Assembly (NCBI GenBank): GCA_001789205.1
Contig: MFYT01000073.1
Location: 47,452-111,451 of the forward strand
Length of the DNA stretch: 64,000 nt
Direction of reading: 5' to 3'
Source: Candidatus Raymondbacteria bacterium RIFOXYA2_FULL_49_16
GTDB lineage: Bacteria; Fibrobacterota; OXYB2-FULL-49-7; XYB2-FULL-49-35
Shown here piece after piece: positions 32,011 to 41,439 of the stretch; the stretch's first letter is position 1, and each line of letters opens with the position of its first letter. The position numbers were made by a program, and so were the translations under genes. Below the pieces are notes generated by a model, which was not told the DNA's origin, ran no database searches, and saw only the letters and a program-made list of their open reading frames with translations.

Positions 32011-33200
32011 AGGCTGGTGAGTCCTTCCTTTATCCTCTGCATTCCTTTTGAGATATTTTCCATGCTAGTGGCGTACGAGACCCTGATGCACGCGTCGTTG
32101 CCGAACGCGCTTCCGGGTATTGCGGCGACCAGCTTTTCCTCGAGCAGGTAGTGGGCCATGTCGGACGAGTTGGCAATGGCGCGGGCGCCCGCCTTTTTTC
32201 CATAGAAGGCGGAGACGTCGGCAAAGACATAGAAGGCGCCGTCGGGATCAGTGCTGATAACCCCCGGGATTTCGTTAAGGTTTGTCAGTACGAATTGGCG
32301 CCGTTTGTTGAACTCCTCGACCATCCGGGTGATGCAGGTTGCGTTGTTGCGCAGCGCGGATGCTGAGGCGGTCATGGAGATGGTGGAGGGATGGTGCGTT
32401 GTCTGGCTTTGGATGGCAGCGATGGCCTTTGCAATGGGTTCGGGAGCGCCCAGATAGCCAATACGCCAACCGGTCATGGCAAAGGACTTGGAGACGCCGT
32501 TGACTGTGACCGTTTGTTCAAAGATCTCAGGGCCCAGTGAGGCAATTGAAATGTGGCGCGCGTTGTTGTAAATTATTTTTTCGTACACTTCATCGGCGAT
32601 ACAATAGAGATCTTTTTTAACCACGACCGCGGCAATGTCCTTGAGTTCGTTTTCACCGTATACCGCTCCCGAGGGATTGTTCGGGGAATTGAGGATGAGC
32701 GCCTTGGTTTTCGGCGTGATTGCCGCTGCGAGCTGCGCGCCGGTGATTTTGAATTTGTTTTCACGGACACCCTGGACAAAGACGGGCGTGGCACCCAGGA
32801 ACTTCACCAGTTCAGGATAGGTGACCCAGTAGGGAACTGGTACAATGACTTCGTCGCCGGGGTTGACCAGGGCCAGCAATGCGTTGAAAATGGAGTGCTT
32901 GGCGCCCGATGAGACCACGATTTGGTTTTGCGCGTATTTGAGACCATTGTCTTTCCGGAACTTGTCCGCGACTGCCTGCACAATGTCCTGCGAGCCAGCG
33001 GTAAAGGTGTATTTGGTGAGGCCCGAGCGTATGGCGTAGATGCCGGCGTTTTTAATGTGCTCCGGGGTGTCGAAGTCTGGTTCGCCCGCTCCCAGGTTGA
33101 CCACGTCGCGGCCGTCGATCTTCATCTGCTTTGCTTGTGAGGTGATGGCGATGGAAAGGGAAGGGGAGATGCAGGAGACCCGCGAAGCCAGCTGTTTCAT
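32004..33200 (-). CDS. Aspartate aminotransferase (class I/II PLP enzyme)
   Basis: The 398-residue enzyme starts at 33200, where its ATG overlaps the upstream stop (ATGA); a longer frame to 33290 would lie in the upstream gene. Motifs include NLGAGEPDFDTPEHI, SSGAKHSIFNALLAL, NSPNNPSGAVY, ADEVYEKI and the PLP lysine in NGVSKSFAMTGWRIGY. It moves an amino group between aspartate or related amino acids and 2-oxoglutarate. The sequence fits the subgroup I-gamma type (AspC of thermophiles and Rhizobium); specificity beyond aspartate is not known. Confidence 0.92.
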   Translation of the reverse strand: MKQLASRVSCISPSLSIAITSQAKQMKIDGRDVVNLGAGEPDFDTPEHIKNAGIYAIRSGLTKYTFTAGSQDIVQAVADKFRKDNGLKYAQNQIVVSSGAKHSIFNALLALVNPGDEVIVPVPYWVTYPELVKFLGATPVFVQGVRENKFKITGAQLAAAITPKTKALILNSPNNPSGAVYGENELKDIAAVVVKKDLYCIADEVYEKIIYNNARHISIASLGPEIFEQTVTVNGVSKSFAMTGWRIGYLGAPEPIAKAIAAIQSQTTHHPSTISMTASASALRNNATCITRMVEEFNKRRQFVLTNLNEIPGVISTDPDGAFYVFADVSAFYGKKAGARAIANSSDMAHYLLEEKLVAAIPGSAFGNDACIRVSYATSMENISKGMQRIKEGLTSLC

Positions 33201-33946
33201 TGCGCTTCTTCCTGGTGCACGGTCTCGAGTATGGCGTTGTCGTAGACAATGTTTCCGCCCGCGAGGCTCTGGCCTTTGGTTGATATCCAAATGCCCGGGA
33301 CCAGGCGCGCGACCGAGAAAAACCCGTGCGGGCCCGAGAAGAGGGGTTCGGTGTCTATGATGAGCGATACATTTTTCTGGTCGATATTGAGCACTATGTC
33401 GCGCACCTTGCCCGATACAACCGCCGCGTTACGGCCCCAAATGAGCCGGGGAGCGCTGTTTTTTTCCTTTACCTCGAGGAATTCCATCTGCGACCGTTTG
33501 AAGAACCGGATGTACGAGGCCGGGTGTCCCAGACTGTCGAAGGAATCGGGCGTTGCCGTGAAGAAGATGGAGGAGACCAGCGACTGGTTGTCCAAGGGAA
33601 TGGTTTGTGAAATGCGGAAGTCGACTGACGCGGATTCGGCGCTGACCTGTTTGTCGAGTGTCAGCGAACCCTCCTTGGGAAGGCGCTTGCGCGACCGGAC
33701 CGGGACATTCAAATTACCCGCGCTCTCGTAAAATTCTATGCTGCCATGGGGTTTCCAGGCCGTGTGTAATTCGTTGTTGTCAAAGGCGTCGAAGAAGATG
33801 AGTTGCGCTCCTTGGCGCGCCTCGTATGACTCGGCGGTCTTGTATCCCATTTTGATGCCAATGAAGCTCCGCTTGCCTTCGCCGGCAAAGACGGCGCAGC
33901 AAAGCAGCAACAGGACCAGTGTGAGACGAAGCGTTGTGGCAACCAT
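33197..33946 (-). CDS. Exported LamG-like protein of unknown function
   Basis: The 249-residue product has a signal peptide (LTLVLLLLCCAVFAGEG). The mature part reads as a concanavalin-like beta-sandwich: DAFDNNELHTAWKPHGSIEFYESAGNL, ESASVDFRISQTIPL, HPASYIRFFKR, VRDIVLNIDQKNVSLIID. This pattern is seen in LamG/DUF1080-type secreted domains that bind sugars or polymers. It is coupled to the aminotransferase by a 4-nt overlap, an odd pairing. Confidence 0.65.
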   Translation of the reverse strand: MVATTLRLTLVLLLLCCAVFAGEGKRSFIGIKMGYKTAESYEARQGAQLIFFDAFDNNELHTAWKPHGSIEFYESAGNLNVPVRSRKRLPKEGSLTLDKQVSAESASVDFRISQTIPLDNQSLVSSIFFTATPDSFDSLGHPASYIRFFKRSQMEFLEVKEKNSAPRLIWGRNAAVVSGKVRDIVLNIDQKNVSLIIDTEPLFSGPHGFFSVARLVPGIWISTKGQSLAGGNIVYDNAILETVHQEEAQ

Positions 33947-34045
33947 TTCGATAATTTATACTTCCGTGAATAATATACAATATATATTTTTTATCAAACA
34001 ACCAAAAACCTTGCGCGGGAGTGATACGCTAACCTATTTTACTTT

Positions 34046-35404
34046 ATGGTTCTTTCAGCCGTTCTTATCGTAAAAAACGAAGAAGCCAGGCTGCGCGCCT
34101 GCCTTGGGTCGCTTGCGGGGCTTGTTGACGAGACCGTGGTGGTTGACACCGGCTCCTCGGACGCCACCATGGATGTGGCGCGCGACCTGGGTGCGCGTCT
34201 CTTTTCCGAGCCGTGGCAGGGCGATTTTTCCGCTGCGCGCAATCGGTCCATTGCCGAGGCGCGCGGCGAATGGATCCTCTGGATCGACGCGGACGACTTG
34301 GTCCCGGCCCATGGACACGCGGCAATCCGCGCATTGTGCGCTGGTCCGCGCGACCGAGCCTTCTCGTTTATAATAGAAAATCTCTATGATAACCGGCCTG
34401 GCCAGGTGTTCAGGCAGACGCGCCTTTTTCCCGCGCGTCGCGCCATATGTTTCGATGGCAGGATCCACGAGACCCTCTCGTATTCGCTGGCTCGTGCGGG
34501 CCTTGCCGTGGTCCCGGCCGATGTGCGTATTATCCATACCGGATACAATACCGCGGCCGAACGCAGCGCCAAAATTGAGCGAAACCACGCGCTCCTCCTG
34601 CGCGAGCGCACGCGCTGTCCCAACGATCCCGCGGTTCTTATGGAGTTGGGAAACTCTTATTTTCAGCAGGGGCGATTTGCCGAGGCTGTGGCGCAGTACC
34701 GGGCCATCGCGGACCTGCCTGGCGTGGAACGTGCCCAGCCCGATATTTTTCGCTCTATTCCCTCCCTTGTAGGAAACGCCTATCTTGCGGCCGGAGACCG
34801 TTGTTTGGCGCAGGAATGGTTTGAACGCGGGGTGCGCGATTTTCCCGAACGCATGACCCCGCGCTATTTTCTGGGAAAAATCGCCCTCGACAACAATGAC
34901 GCGGACGCGGCCCTGGCCCATTTCCTCGCTGTCACCGGAATGACGGCCGCGGTCACTACCGTGGCGGTAGACATTTCAGGCATGCAGGCCAACGCCTTTG
35001 CCTATGCCGCCAACATTCTTCTGGGCAGGGGCGACCATGCGCGTGCGCTTGCGCTTTTTTCCGAGGCTGACCGCCGGTTTCCGGTCGCGGCCTTTTCATA
35101 TGGCGCCGCGGCCCAGGCCGCGCTGCGCGCGGGTGATGGCGCGGCAGCGCTCTCATTTTTCCGCAAAGGTGAGGCGCGGGGCGACCTGTCGGCGCAGGAG
35201 TATTCGGATTACGGGGTGCTGGTCTGGGAGACGGGCGAACAGGAGCGCGCGCTCGGTCTTTTTGAACGGGCCCTTGACAAAGATCCTGGGTGCGCTGTCG
35301 CGGCCGAGAACTACGCTGACGCCGCGGGCGCGGCGCATCAGGGCGCTCGCGCGTCCGCCTTTATCGCCGGTCTTGGCGCGCGCATTGCTCAGGGGGGGGG
35401 CTGA
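34046..35404 (+). CDS. Glycosyltransferase (GT2) with TPR tail, copy 1
   Basis: Residues 1-215 are a SunS/WaaE-like GT2 domain: LIVKNEEARLRACLGSL, VVVDTGSSDATMDVARD, SEPWQGDFSAARNRSIAEA, ILWIDADDLVP. The C-terminal 230 residues are TPR helices (NSYFQQGRFAEAVAQYRAI, LFSEADRRFPVAAFSYGAAAQAAL). TPR-linked GT2 enzymes such as SunS glycosylate proteins or peptides on Ser, Thr or Cys, so protein glycosylation is a fair guess. Two related genes follow. The -10-like TATTTT ends 5 nt before the ATG and there is no ribosome site. Confidence 0.85.
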   Translation: MVLSAVLIVKNEEARLRACLGSLAGLVDETVVVDTGSSDATMDVARDLGARLFSEPWQGDFSAARNRSIAEARGEWILWIDADDLVPAHGHAAIRALCAGPRDRAFSFIIENLYDNRPGQVFRQTRLFPARRAICFDGRIHETLSYSLARAGLAVVPADVRIIHTGYNTAAERSAKIERNHALLLRERTRCPNDPAVLMELGNSYFQQGRFAEAVAQYRAIADLPGVERAQPDIFRSIPSLVGNAYLAAGDRCLAQEWFERGVRDFPERMTPRYFLGKIALDNNDADAALAHFLAVTGMTAAVTTVAVDISGMQANAFAYAANILLGRGDHARALALFSEADRRFPVAAFSYGAAAQAALRAGDGAAALSFFRKGEARGDLSAQEYSDYGVLVWETGEQERALGLFERALDKDPGCAVAAENYADAAGAAHQGARASAFIAGLGARIAQGGG

Positions 35405-35405
35405 T

Positions 35406-36827
35406 ATGGCGCAGGTGCAAAAGCTTCTTCTGCCGGGCAACCTTCCCTCGGTCTTTCCGCCGCATACGCTGTCGCTCTGCATGATCGTGAAGAACGAGGA
35501 AAAGGCCCTGCCCGAGTGTCTTGCCGCGCTGCGTTCCGTGGCCGACGAGATCGTGATTGTTGACACTGGGTCAACGGACCGCACCAAGGAAATCGCCCGT
35601 TCGTTCAAGGCGAAGATACTCGACGATCCCTGGCAGGGGGATTTCAGCAGGGCGCGCAACTGTTCCATTGACCATGCCTCGTGTTCGTGGATACTTTGGC
35701 TCGACGCTGATGACCGGGTCGAACCGTCCTCACTGCACCACATCAGCCGCATCAAAAAAGAGGCGCTGCATCTTGATACTGCCTTTGGGTTCAAGGTCAA
35801 GAACCTCAAGGCAGGCGGCCTGGGCGATGTGTTTATGCAGATCCGCATGTTTCCCAACGATCCGCGCGTGCGGTTCGAGAAAAAGATCCACGAACAGGTC
35901 TCGCCCGCGCTTGCCCGCGCCGGCTACACTTTCATGTATCTCAACGACACCGAGATTGTCCATACCGGATACGCGCACGAAGGGCTCAAGCACGAAAAGG
36001 CGTTGCGCAACCGGACGATACTCGAGGACGACATGAAGAACTATCCCGGCGATATCAACTACGTTGCCGCCTATGCTGACACGTTTTTCATCACCAACGA
36101 GTGGGAGCGGGGAATTGAAGTGTACAAGGAGGTCATGGCGATCCCCGGTGCGCGGGAAAAACAACCCGACCTCTACAACCGGTGCCCGGTACTCATTGCC
36201 CTTGGCTACCAGCAGCTCAAGCGGTTCCCCTCCGCCTTGCAATGGGTGGAAAATGGGCTCTCGATCTGTCCAGGCCGCGCCGACCTGTTCCTTATCGGCG
36301 GCGAGGTCTCCTTTGAGATGCGGGAGTTTGCCAAGGCCCGCGGCATGCTGGACCAGGCGCTTGCCGCGCCCGAGGAACTATCGTCCGTGCCCATTGACTA
36401 CCAGGCCATACGGGCCAAGGCGGCCATTATGCAGGCGCGTATCTGCAGGGAGGAAAAAGACTTTGCCGGCGCCGAGAAATGGTACCAAAAGGTCATGGAG
36501 ACGCACTCCTATTTTTTCGATATGCCCGCGAACATCGGCGAGGTCGTGCTCGCACAGGGCCGTTTTCTCGACGCCATGCGGTTCTTCAGCGATTCGGTGA
36601 TCCGTTTTCCGGGCGCGGACGTGCGCGCCTATCGCCACTTGGGCCGCATCAGCGCGTCTGTGGGCAAAATCGACGAGGCTATTGACATGTACAGCAAGGG
36701 TTTGAGTTTTTTCCCCGCTGATCGCGCCATGCTCGAGGCAATACGCGATCTTTACCGCATGCGCGACGACACGGAGAAATATCTCGAAATCAGCCAGCGT
36801 CTCAGCGAACTGAACCAGACAGTCTGA
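35406..36827 (+). CDS. Glycosyltransferase (GT2) with TPR tail, copy 2
   Basis: The start is the ATG at 35406, one base after the upstream stop, giving 473 residues; a larger frame overlaps copy 1. The GT2 core repeats the motifs of the neighbours (LCMIVKNEEKALPECLAAL, IVDTGSTDRTKEIARS, DPWQGDFSRARNCSIDHA, LWLDADDRV). TPR-like helices run from about residue 215 to the end (LQWVENGLSICPGRADLFL, IDMYSKGLSFFPADRAML). Similar in layout to copies 1 and 3. Confidence 0.87.
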   Translation: MAQVQKLLLPGNLPSVFPPHTLSLCMIVKNEEKALPECLAALRSVADEIVIVDTGSTDRTKEIARSFKAKILDDPWQGDFSRARNCSIDHASCSWILWLDADDRVEPSSLHHISRIKKEALHLDTAFGFKVKNLKAGGLGDVFMQIRMFPNDPRVRFEKKIHEQVSPALARAGYTFMYLNDTEIVHTGYAHEGLKHEKALRNRTILEDDMKNYPGDINYVAAYADTFFITNEWERGIEVYKEVMAIPGAREKQPDLYNRCPVLIALGYQQLKRFPSALQWVENGLSICPGRADLFLIGGEVSFEMREFAKARGMLDQALAAPEELSSVPIDYQAIRAKAAIMQARICREEKDFAGAEKWYQKVMETHSYFFDMPANIGEVVLAQGRFLDAMRFFSDSVIRFPGADVRAYRHLGRISASVGKIDEAIDMYSKGLSFFPADRAMLEAIRDLYRMRDDTEKYLEISQRLSELNQTV

Positions 36828-36843
36828 AAGGACCGCGCCTGCC

Positions 36844-38142
36844 ATGCGCAGAACCATCTCTCTCTGCATTATAGTCAAGGACGAGGCGGTCTTTCTCGAC
36901 CGGTGCCTGGCGTCGTATGCGGGTCTTGCCGACGAAACCATTGTTGTTGATACCGGATCAGCGGACGGCAGCGATACTGTGGCTGCCCGGCACGGGGCGC
37001 GGGTCTTTCACGAACCTTGGGAGGGCGATTTTTCCAAGGCGCGGAACCAGTCGCTTGCACGCGCAACGGGCGATTGGATTGTATGGACCGACGCGGACGA
37101 CATCGTCACCCCGGAAAACCGGGAAAAGATTGTCCAGTTTCGGGATGCACATGCGCTCAATGTCTGTTTCAGTTTTCTCATTAAAAATTCGCAGGACGGC
37201 GTCTTGGGGTCTGTGTTCAACCAAGTGCGCATGTTCCCGCGCCACAACGCCATCAGGTTCAGAAACCGGGTGCACGAACAGGTGCTGCCTTCCATACAGG
37301 AATTAGGGTTTTCCACGGTCTATACGGACATCATGGTTGTCCATACCGGGTACAGCTCGCCCGAGGTGGTGGAGAAGAAGCAGGTGCGCAACCTGGCAAT
37401 ACTTGAGGATGAAATGCGAAAACACCCGGACCATCCGGTGATCCTCTTTTCGTACGCCGGAACCCTGGTCGACCTGAAGCGTCACAAAGAAGCGGTCCCC
37501 TGGTATCTCAAGGCCATGGAGCTTGCGGAAAAGCAACAGAGTGAGCGGCATATCTACGAGGGCGTGCCTGTGGCGCTTGGCGCGCTCTATGGCAGGCTCA
37601 AGGAGTACGGCAAGGCGCGGCCCTGGGTGGACAAGGCCTATGCGCTCGATCCCTCTCATCCTCAGACCAATTCCATGCTGGGAGAACTTGCCGAGTTGGC
37701 CGGTGACAGCGAGGCCGCGATACGGCATTTTGAGTTCGTGCTTACCTGTGAGGAAAAACCCACGTTTATTCCGGTCGACGTAAATATGCTCAAAATCAAC
37801 GCCTGTGCGCACCTCGGCGGACTGTATATGAAAAAGGGCGACAAGAAGAAGATGGTGGCCATACTCGACAAAGCGCTCGAGATAAAAACCGGGAAAAAAA
37901 CCAGGCCGTCGGACCGGGGACGCGTATTTTTTGACCGGGGCGACTTTTTGCAGGCGGGAAAAGAATATCTGATCGCGGTAAACGATCCCGCGTCCGATGA
38001 TTGGGCCTCGTTTCTGGGGCTTGCGCAGGTTTTCCTCGCGGACAATTCCCCCGCTGATGCCGTGGCCATTCTGACCATGGGACTTGAGCGTTTTCCCGGA
38101 AATATGGATCTCGTTGCGCTTCGCGGCCGCCTGAAGGCCTGA
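36844..38142 (+). CDS. Glycosyltransferase (GT2) with TPR tail, copy 3
   Basis: The 432-residue product has the same GT2 core (LCIIVKDEAVFLDRCLASY, VDTGSADGSDTVAARHGARV, EPWEGDFSKARNQSLARA, VWTDADDIVTP) and a TPR tail (KEAVPWYLKAMELAEKQ, AKRPWVDKAYALDPSHPQTN-like). It lies 16 nt after copy 2. The three together look like serial duplications with diverged acceptor-binding tails. An UDP-sugar dehydrogenase gene follows, which may make a nucleotide-sugar donor. Confidence 0.87.
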   Translation: MRRTISLCIIVKDEAVFLDRCLASYAGLADETIVVDTGSADGSDTVAARHGARVFHEPWEGDFSKARNQSLARATGDWIVWTDADDIVTPENREKIVQFRDAHALNVCFSFLIKNSQDGVLGSVFNQVRMFPRHNAIRFRNRVHEQVLPSIQELGFSTVYTDIMVVHTGYSSPEVVEKKQVRNLAILEDEMRKHPDHPVILFSYAGTLVDLKRHKEAVPWYLKAMELAEKQQSERHIYEGVPVALGALYGRLKEYGKARPWVDKAYALDPSHPQTNSMLGELAELAGDSEAAIRHFEFVLTCEEKPTFIPVDVNMLKINACAHLGGLYMKKGDKKKMVAILDKALEIKTGKKTRPSDRGRVFFDRGDFLQAGKEYLIAVNDPASDDWASFLGLAQVFLADNSPADAVAILTMGLERFPGNMDLVALRGRLKA

Positions 38143-38207
38143 CTTGTGAACAGCGGCGGCTGTTTGTTATTTTACCCATACGACAATTCACTATAAGGAG
38201 CGAGCGC

Positions 38208-39026
38208 ATGGCAAAACTGGGCATTATCGGGTTTGGCATTGTAGGCAAAGCCGTTGAATACGGGTTCAGGGGCAGTGGAAATATCATTACCGCATACGAC
38301 AAATACAAGGACCTTGCCACGCTCCAAACCGTGGTGACATCTTCGGAATTTATTTTTGTCTGCCTGCCCACTCCCTACAAGAACGAACGGATCGACCTTT
38401 CCATCATGGACGAGAATATTGAACAGGCGGCGAAATTCGCCTCGGGCACTGATAAAATCATCATTATCAAGTCCACGGTTGTCCCGGGCGTCACGCGCGC
38501 GTACGTGAAAAAATATCCCGGCGTTAAATTCTGCTTTAATCCCGAGTTTCTCACTGAAGCGAATTTTCTCGAGGATTTTGTAAAAGGCGACCGTATTGTT
38601 ATCGGCGCTGACGATGACAAGGTGTCGCTGCGTGTCACAGACCTCTACCGCGAGCGCTTTCCCCTTATGCCGCTCTATCGCACGGACCTTACCACCGCTG
38701 AGATGGTCAAGTACATGGCAAACTGCTATCTGGCGACCAAGGTCATTTTTGCCAACGAGATATTCGAGCTGTGCGAAAAGCTGGGCATTAAATACGAAGA
38801 GGTGAAATCAATGGTTGTCGCGGACAAGCGCATTGGCAACACACATCTCGACGTTACCACGGTAAAAGGATTTGGCGGCAAGTGCTTTCCCAAGGACATG
38901 GTGGCGCTCATGGGACTATACAGGGAGCTTGGCTTGGACTGTTCCCTTATGGAAGCTGCCTGGAAAAAGAACCTGCGGATCAGGAAGATAAAGGATTGGG
39001 AAGAGATTCCATTCGTAAAAACGTAA
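38208..39026 (+). CDS. Short UDP-glucose/GDP-mannose dehydrogenase family protein
   Basis: The 272-residue product has the NAD-binding GIIGFGIVGKAVE, VCLPTP, STVVPG, FNPEFLTE and the catalytic Cys in GFGGKCFPKD. It lacks the C-terminal UDP-sugar-binding domain of typical enzymes (about 400-450 residues). A good ribosome site (AAGGAG) precedes the ATG. It may oxidise a nucleotide sugar for the glycosyltransferases upstream or be a divergent subfamily with a shortened C-terminus. Confidence 0.85.
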   Translation: MAKLGIIGFGIVGKAVEYGFRGSGNIITAYDKYKDLATLQTVVTSSEFIFVCLPTPYKNERIDLSIMDENIEQAAKFASGTDKIIIIKSTVVPGVTRAYVKKYPGVKFCFNPEFLTEANFLEDFVKGDRIVIGADDDKVSLRVTDLYRERFPLMPLYRTDLTTAEMVKYMANCYLATKVIFANEIFELCEKLGIKYEEVKSMVVADKRIGNTHLDVTTVKGFGGKCFPKDMVALMGLYRELGLDCSLMEAAWKKNLRIRKIKDWEEIPFVKT

Positions 39027-39031
39027 GAAAA

Positions 39032-39075
39032 ACGGCGGCTACCGCTGGTATGGATACCAGACAAGTCTCCGCCGT
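39032..39075. repeat. Nested inverted repeat after the dehydrogenase gene
   Basis: An outer pair (ACGGCGG at 39032-39038 and CCGCCGT at 39069-39075) surrounds an inner pair (CTGGTAT at 39045-39051 and ATACCAG at 39054-39060). It lies just after the stop at 39026. No T-run follows, so it could be a terminator of a weaker kind, a processing site or a structured RNA element. Confidence 0.5.
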
Positions 39076-39285
39076 CCCCACTCCCCCCTTTAATGAGGCA
39101 GAGAAAAAGACAGCATATTTTGTTCCAAAACGGATAAAAATTGATAAAATATTAAGTTTCCAGCATATATAACTATTTAAGTTTTAATAATTTATGATAC
39201 TATTGGCGAATTTTTCACCAGTTTCTCTTAACTGGTGGTGAAATAATCGCCAAAATTTGGTTATTCGATAAAACTGGATTTTTTT

Positions 39286-39966
39286 ATGCGTCTTCATTTC
39301 ATTCTTGTAGAACCTGAAGTTCCTGAGAATATCGGCTCGTGTGCCAGGGCCCTGAACACAATGGGATTCGGATCGCTCAGGCTTGTGAATCCAGCATGCG
39401 ACCATCTCGATGCCCGTGCCTGTGCGCTTGCGCATGGCTCTGAATCGGTCTTGAAAAAGGCGAAAGTGTTCAAGTCGCTTGGAGCGGCATTGGAAGATCT
39501 GGATTTTATCATTGGTGCCACAAACCGGACAAGAACGCTCAGGCACGAATACTATTCCAGCACCCAGGTAGCGCGTATTCTCGAGGATAAAGGAGAGAGC
39601 GTTAATGACGCGGGCATTGTCTTTGGCCCTGAGCAACGCGGGCTTTCAAACGAGGATTTACGGGAGTGCGACCTGTTGTCGCGAATACCTTTGTTCAGGC
39701 GGCAACCGTCGCTTAACCTTGCCCAGGCAGTGCTGCTCTATGCATATGAATTTTCCCGTTTCACCATAGGCAGAAAAGAACGGCGGATGCGGCAGGCAGA
39801 CCCTGATGAATTGAAGATGTTTATGCAAAAAACAGATGAATTGTTCCGGGGGCTTGGTATTGAACCTTCGGGTAATCTTTATCGCCGAGCCATGGAACGT
39901 CTTGCAGCTCTCACGCACTATGACATGAGAATTGCCTATAGTATTATATCATTCATTAAAAGATAA
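39286..39966 (+). CDS. TrmJ/SpoU-like RNA methyltransferase
   Basis: The 226-residue product is a SPOUT methylase: FILVEPEVPENIGSCARALNTMGFGSLRLVNP, GATNRTRTLRHEY, IVFGPEQRGLSNEDL and RIPLFRRQPSLNLAQAVLLYAYE, which forms the SAM-binding trefoil knot. Family members TrmJ/TrmH methylate 2'-O of tRNA position 32 or rRNA; the VEPEVPENIGSCARA start favours TrmJ. Upstream (39076-39285) the DNA is AT-rich with no gene. No ribosome site is seen; the region is divergent in composition from the sugar genes. Confidence 0.88.
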   Translation: MRLHFILVEPEVPENIGSCARALNTMGFGSLRLVNPACDHLDARACALAHGSESVLKKAKVFKSLGAALEDLDFIIGATNRTRTLRHEYYSSTQVARILEDKGESVNDAGIVFGPEQRGLSNEDLRECDLLSRIPLFRRQPSLNLAQAVLLYAYEFSRFTIGRKERRMRQADPDELKMFMQKTDELFRGLGIEPSGNLYRRAMERLAALTHYDMRIAYSIISFIKR

Positions 39967-39974
39967 CGATACCT

Positions 39975-40181
39975 CTATAAGGGGCAGCGAGTATGTATCA
40001 TAATGTCGAGCATCGAGTGCTGGCCAATATATATGCTGTTGTCGGACAACGACTCGGATAGCGCTGGCTTCAGAAAATAGGTCCCGGCAGCCAGGGAAAC
40101 AACATACAGAGTATCTGAGCTTGTTCCGGTTTGTGCTTTAATGTTTAAAACAATGAACAATAATAGAAGGCACGTTTTCAA
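39975..40181 (-). CDS. Possible small secreted peptide (TTG start)
   Basis: The 68-residue frame begins with TTG at 40181 and encodes a plausible signal peptide (MKTCLLLLFIVLNIKAQ) followed by about 50 residues (TSSDTLYVVSLAAGTYFLKP). It lies 22 nt after the stop of the T9SS gene on the same strand, with a weak GAGAG ribosome site. It could be a real short secreted protein or a truncated relic. Not recognised. Confidence 0.4.
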   Translation of the reverse strand: MKTCLLLLFIVLNIKAQTGTSSDTLYVVSLAAGTYFLKPALSESLSDNSIYIGQHSMLDIMIHTRCPL

Positions 40182-40203
40182 TCTGGTCTCTCTGGGAGGT
40201 AGT

Positions 40204-41424
40204 TTACCTGAGCAAGACCATCTTTTTGGTAAGCATTTTGTTTCCTGCTTTCAAACTCAGGATGTACGTTCCACTTGGCAGGCCATGACCGTCAAAATTG
40301 AATGTATATATCCCACTCTTTAAGGTGCGATCAATGATTTGCGATACCATTTGGCCTTGAATATTATATACCGCCAGTTTGATTTTGCCAGATGACGGAT
40401 TTTCCAAAACAATCTGGGCCGTTGGGTTGAAGGGGTTAGGTTTTATATTTAAATTCAACTCTTTTCTGGCTGTGCCGGATTTTTCTGTGGCAATGGCACC
40501 GCCATTATTTGTTTTCAATACTGTGAAAGCATCTCCAGAAACCCAACCGTGCATAGTGTCGGAAAAAGAAACTGAATATAAATTAAGAGTTGTTCCACTA
40601 TTTTGAACCTGCCATGTCTGGCCGTTAAAATACAGAATTGTTCCACTATCTCCAACAGCCCAACCATGCATCTTATCGACAAAGAAAACCTTATTTAAAT
40701 GATGATTTGTTGGGCTTGCAAATGGATGCCATGATCCGCCTTCAAGTTTCAGAATTGTTCCACTTCCTCCAACAATCCAGGCAGTTGCTGAATCAATTGC
40801 ATAAACCGACAGCAAGGGGACTTTTTGATTAATAGCAACAATTTGCCAGGCACCATAATTGTACGTAAAGACATAAAATAGGGTATCTTCGGGAATTGCC
40901 GGACTTCCAACTGCCCAACCATGGTTTTTATCTGAAAATGAAATGTCATTAAATGCATAAGGATGCGGTGAATAAACGGTTGTATCCACAACCCAATTAT
41001 TTACAGGATTATAATGGAAAATAACACTCATTTCTCCTGCAGCTTCCAGGCTGTTTGAGTCTTGGTTCGTTATGGCACGGATATTTGAGTATGGCTGCAG
41101 GTTAGCCTGAGTGAATGTATTATCAGTGAATTTAAGAAATATACTACCCGCGCATCCTATCCAGCCTTCCCTTGTATCTTTAAAATTAATTGACATCAGG
41201 GAAAAAGGGCCGCCGGGACTTTTTTCTGACCACGTACTGTCTTGATATCGGTATAAATTATTATGTGTTATGGCCCATGCATTAGCGGGGTCGATTATTT
41301 GGATGGCTCGGACCAGCATAAGCTCATCAGTATGTTTTGCAACATTGATGAATGTATTGTCGATATTCCAAGCGCCAATGATCAATTGAGATAAAAAGAA
41401 TGTAAATGCCACGATAAGTTTCAT
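40204..41424 (-). CDS. Secreted YCF48-like repeat protein with T9SS sorting domain
   Basis: The 406-residue product has a signal peptide (residues 1-18), then YCF48/BNR-like repeats seen as recurring HGWAVG and SGTIL units (AWAIT, HGWAVGSPAIPE, AWIVGGSGTIL, HGWAVGDSGTIL, HGWVSGDAFTVL), expected to form a beta-propeller. The last 80 residues are a type A T9SS sorting domain (IKPNPFNPTAQIVL, VYNIQGQMV, LPSGTYILSLKAG, KKMVLLR). It is thus likely exported and attached to or released at the cell surface. DNA is AT-rich relative to flanks. Confidence 0.88.
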   Translation of the reverse strand: MKLIVAFTFFLSQLIIGAWNIDNTFINVAKHTDELMLVRAIQIIDPANAWAITHNNLYRYQDSTWSEKSPGGPFSLMSINFKDTREGWIGCAGSIFLKFTDNTFTQANLQPYSNIRAITNQDSNSLEAAGEMSVIFHYNPVNNWVVDTTVYSPHPYAFNDISFSDKNHGWAVGSPAIPEDTLFYVFTYNYGAWQIVAINQKVPLLSVYAIDSATAWIVGGSGTILKLEGGSWHPFASPTNHHLNKVFFVDKMHGWAVGDSGTILYFNGQTWQVQNSGTTLNLYSVSFSDTMHGWVSGDAFTVLKTNNGGAIATEKSGTARKELNLNIKPNPFNPTAQIVLENPSSGKIKLAVYNIQGQMVSQIIDRTLKSGIYTFNFDGHGLPSGTYILSLKAGNKMLTKKMVLLR

Positions 41425-41439
41425 ATTCGTTCCTTTTTT

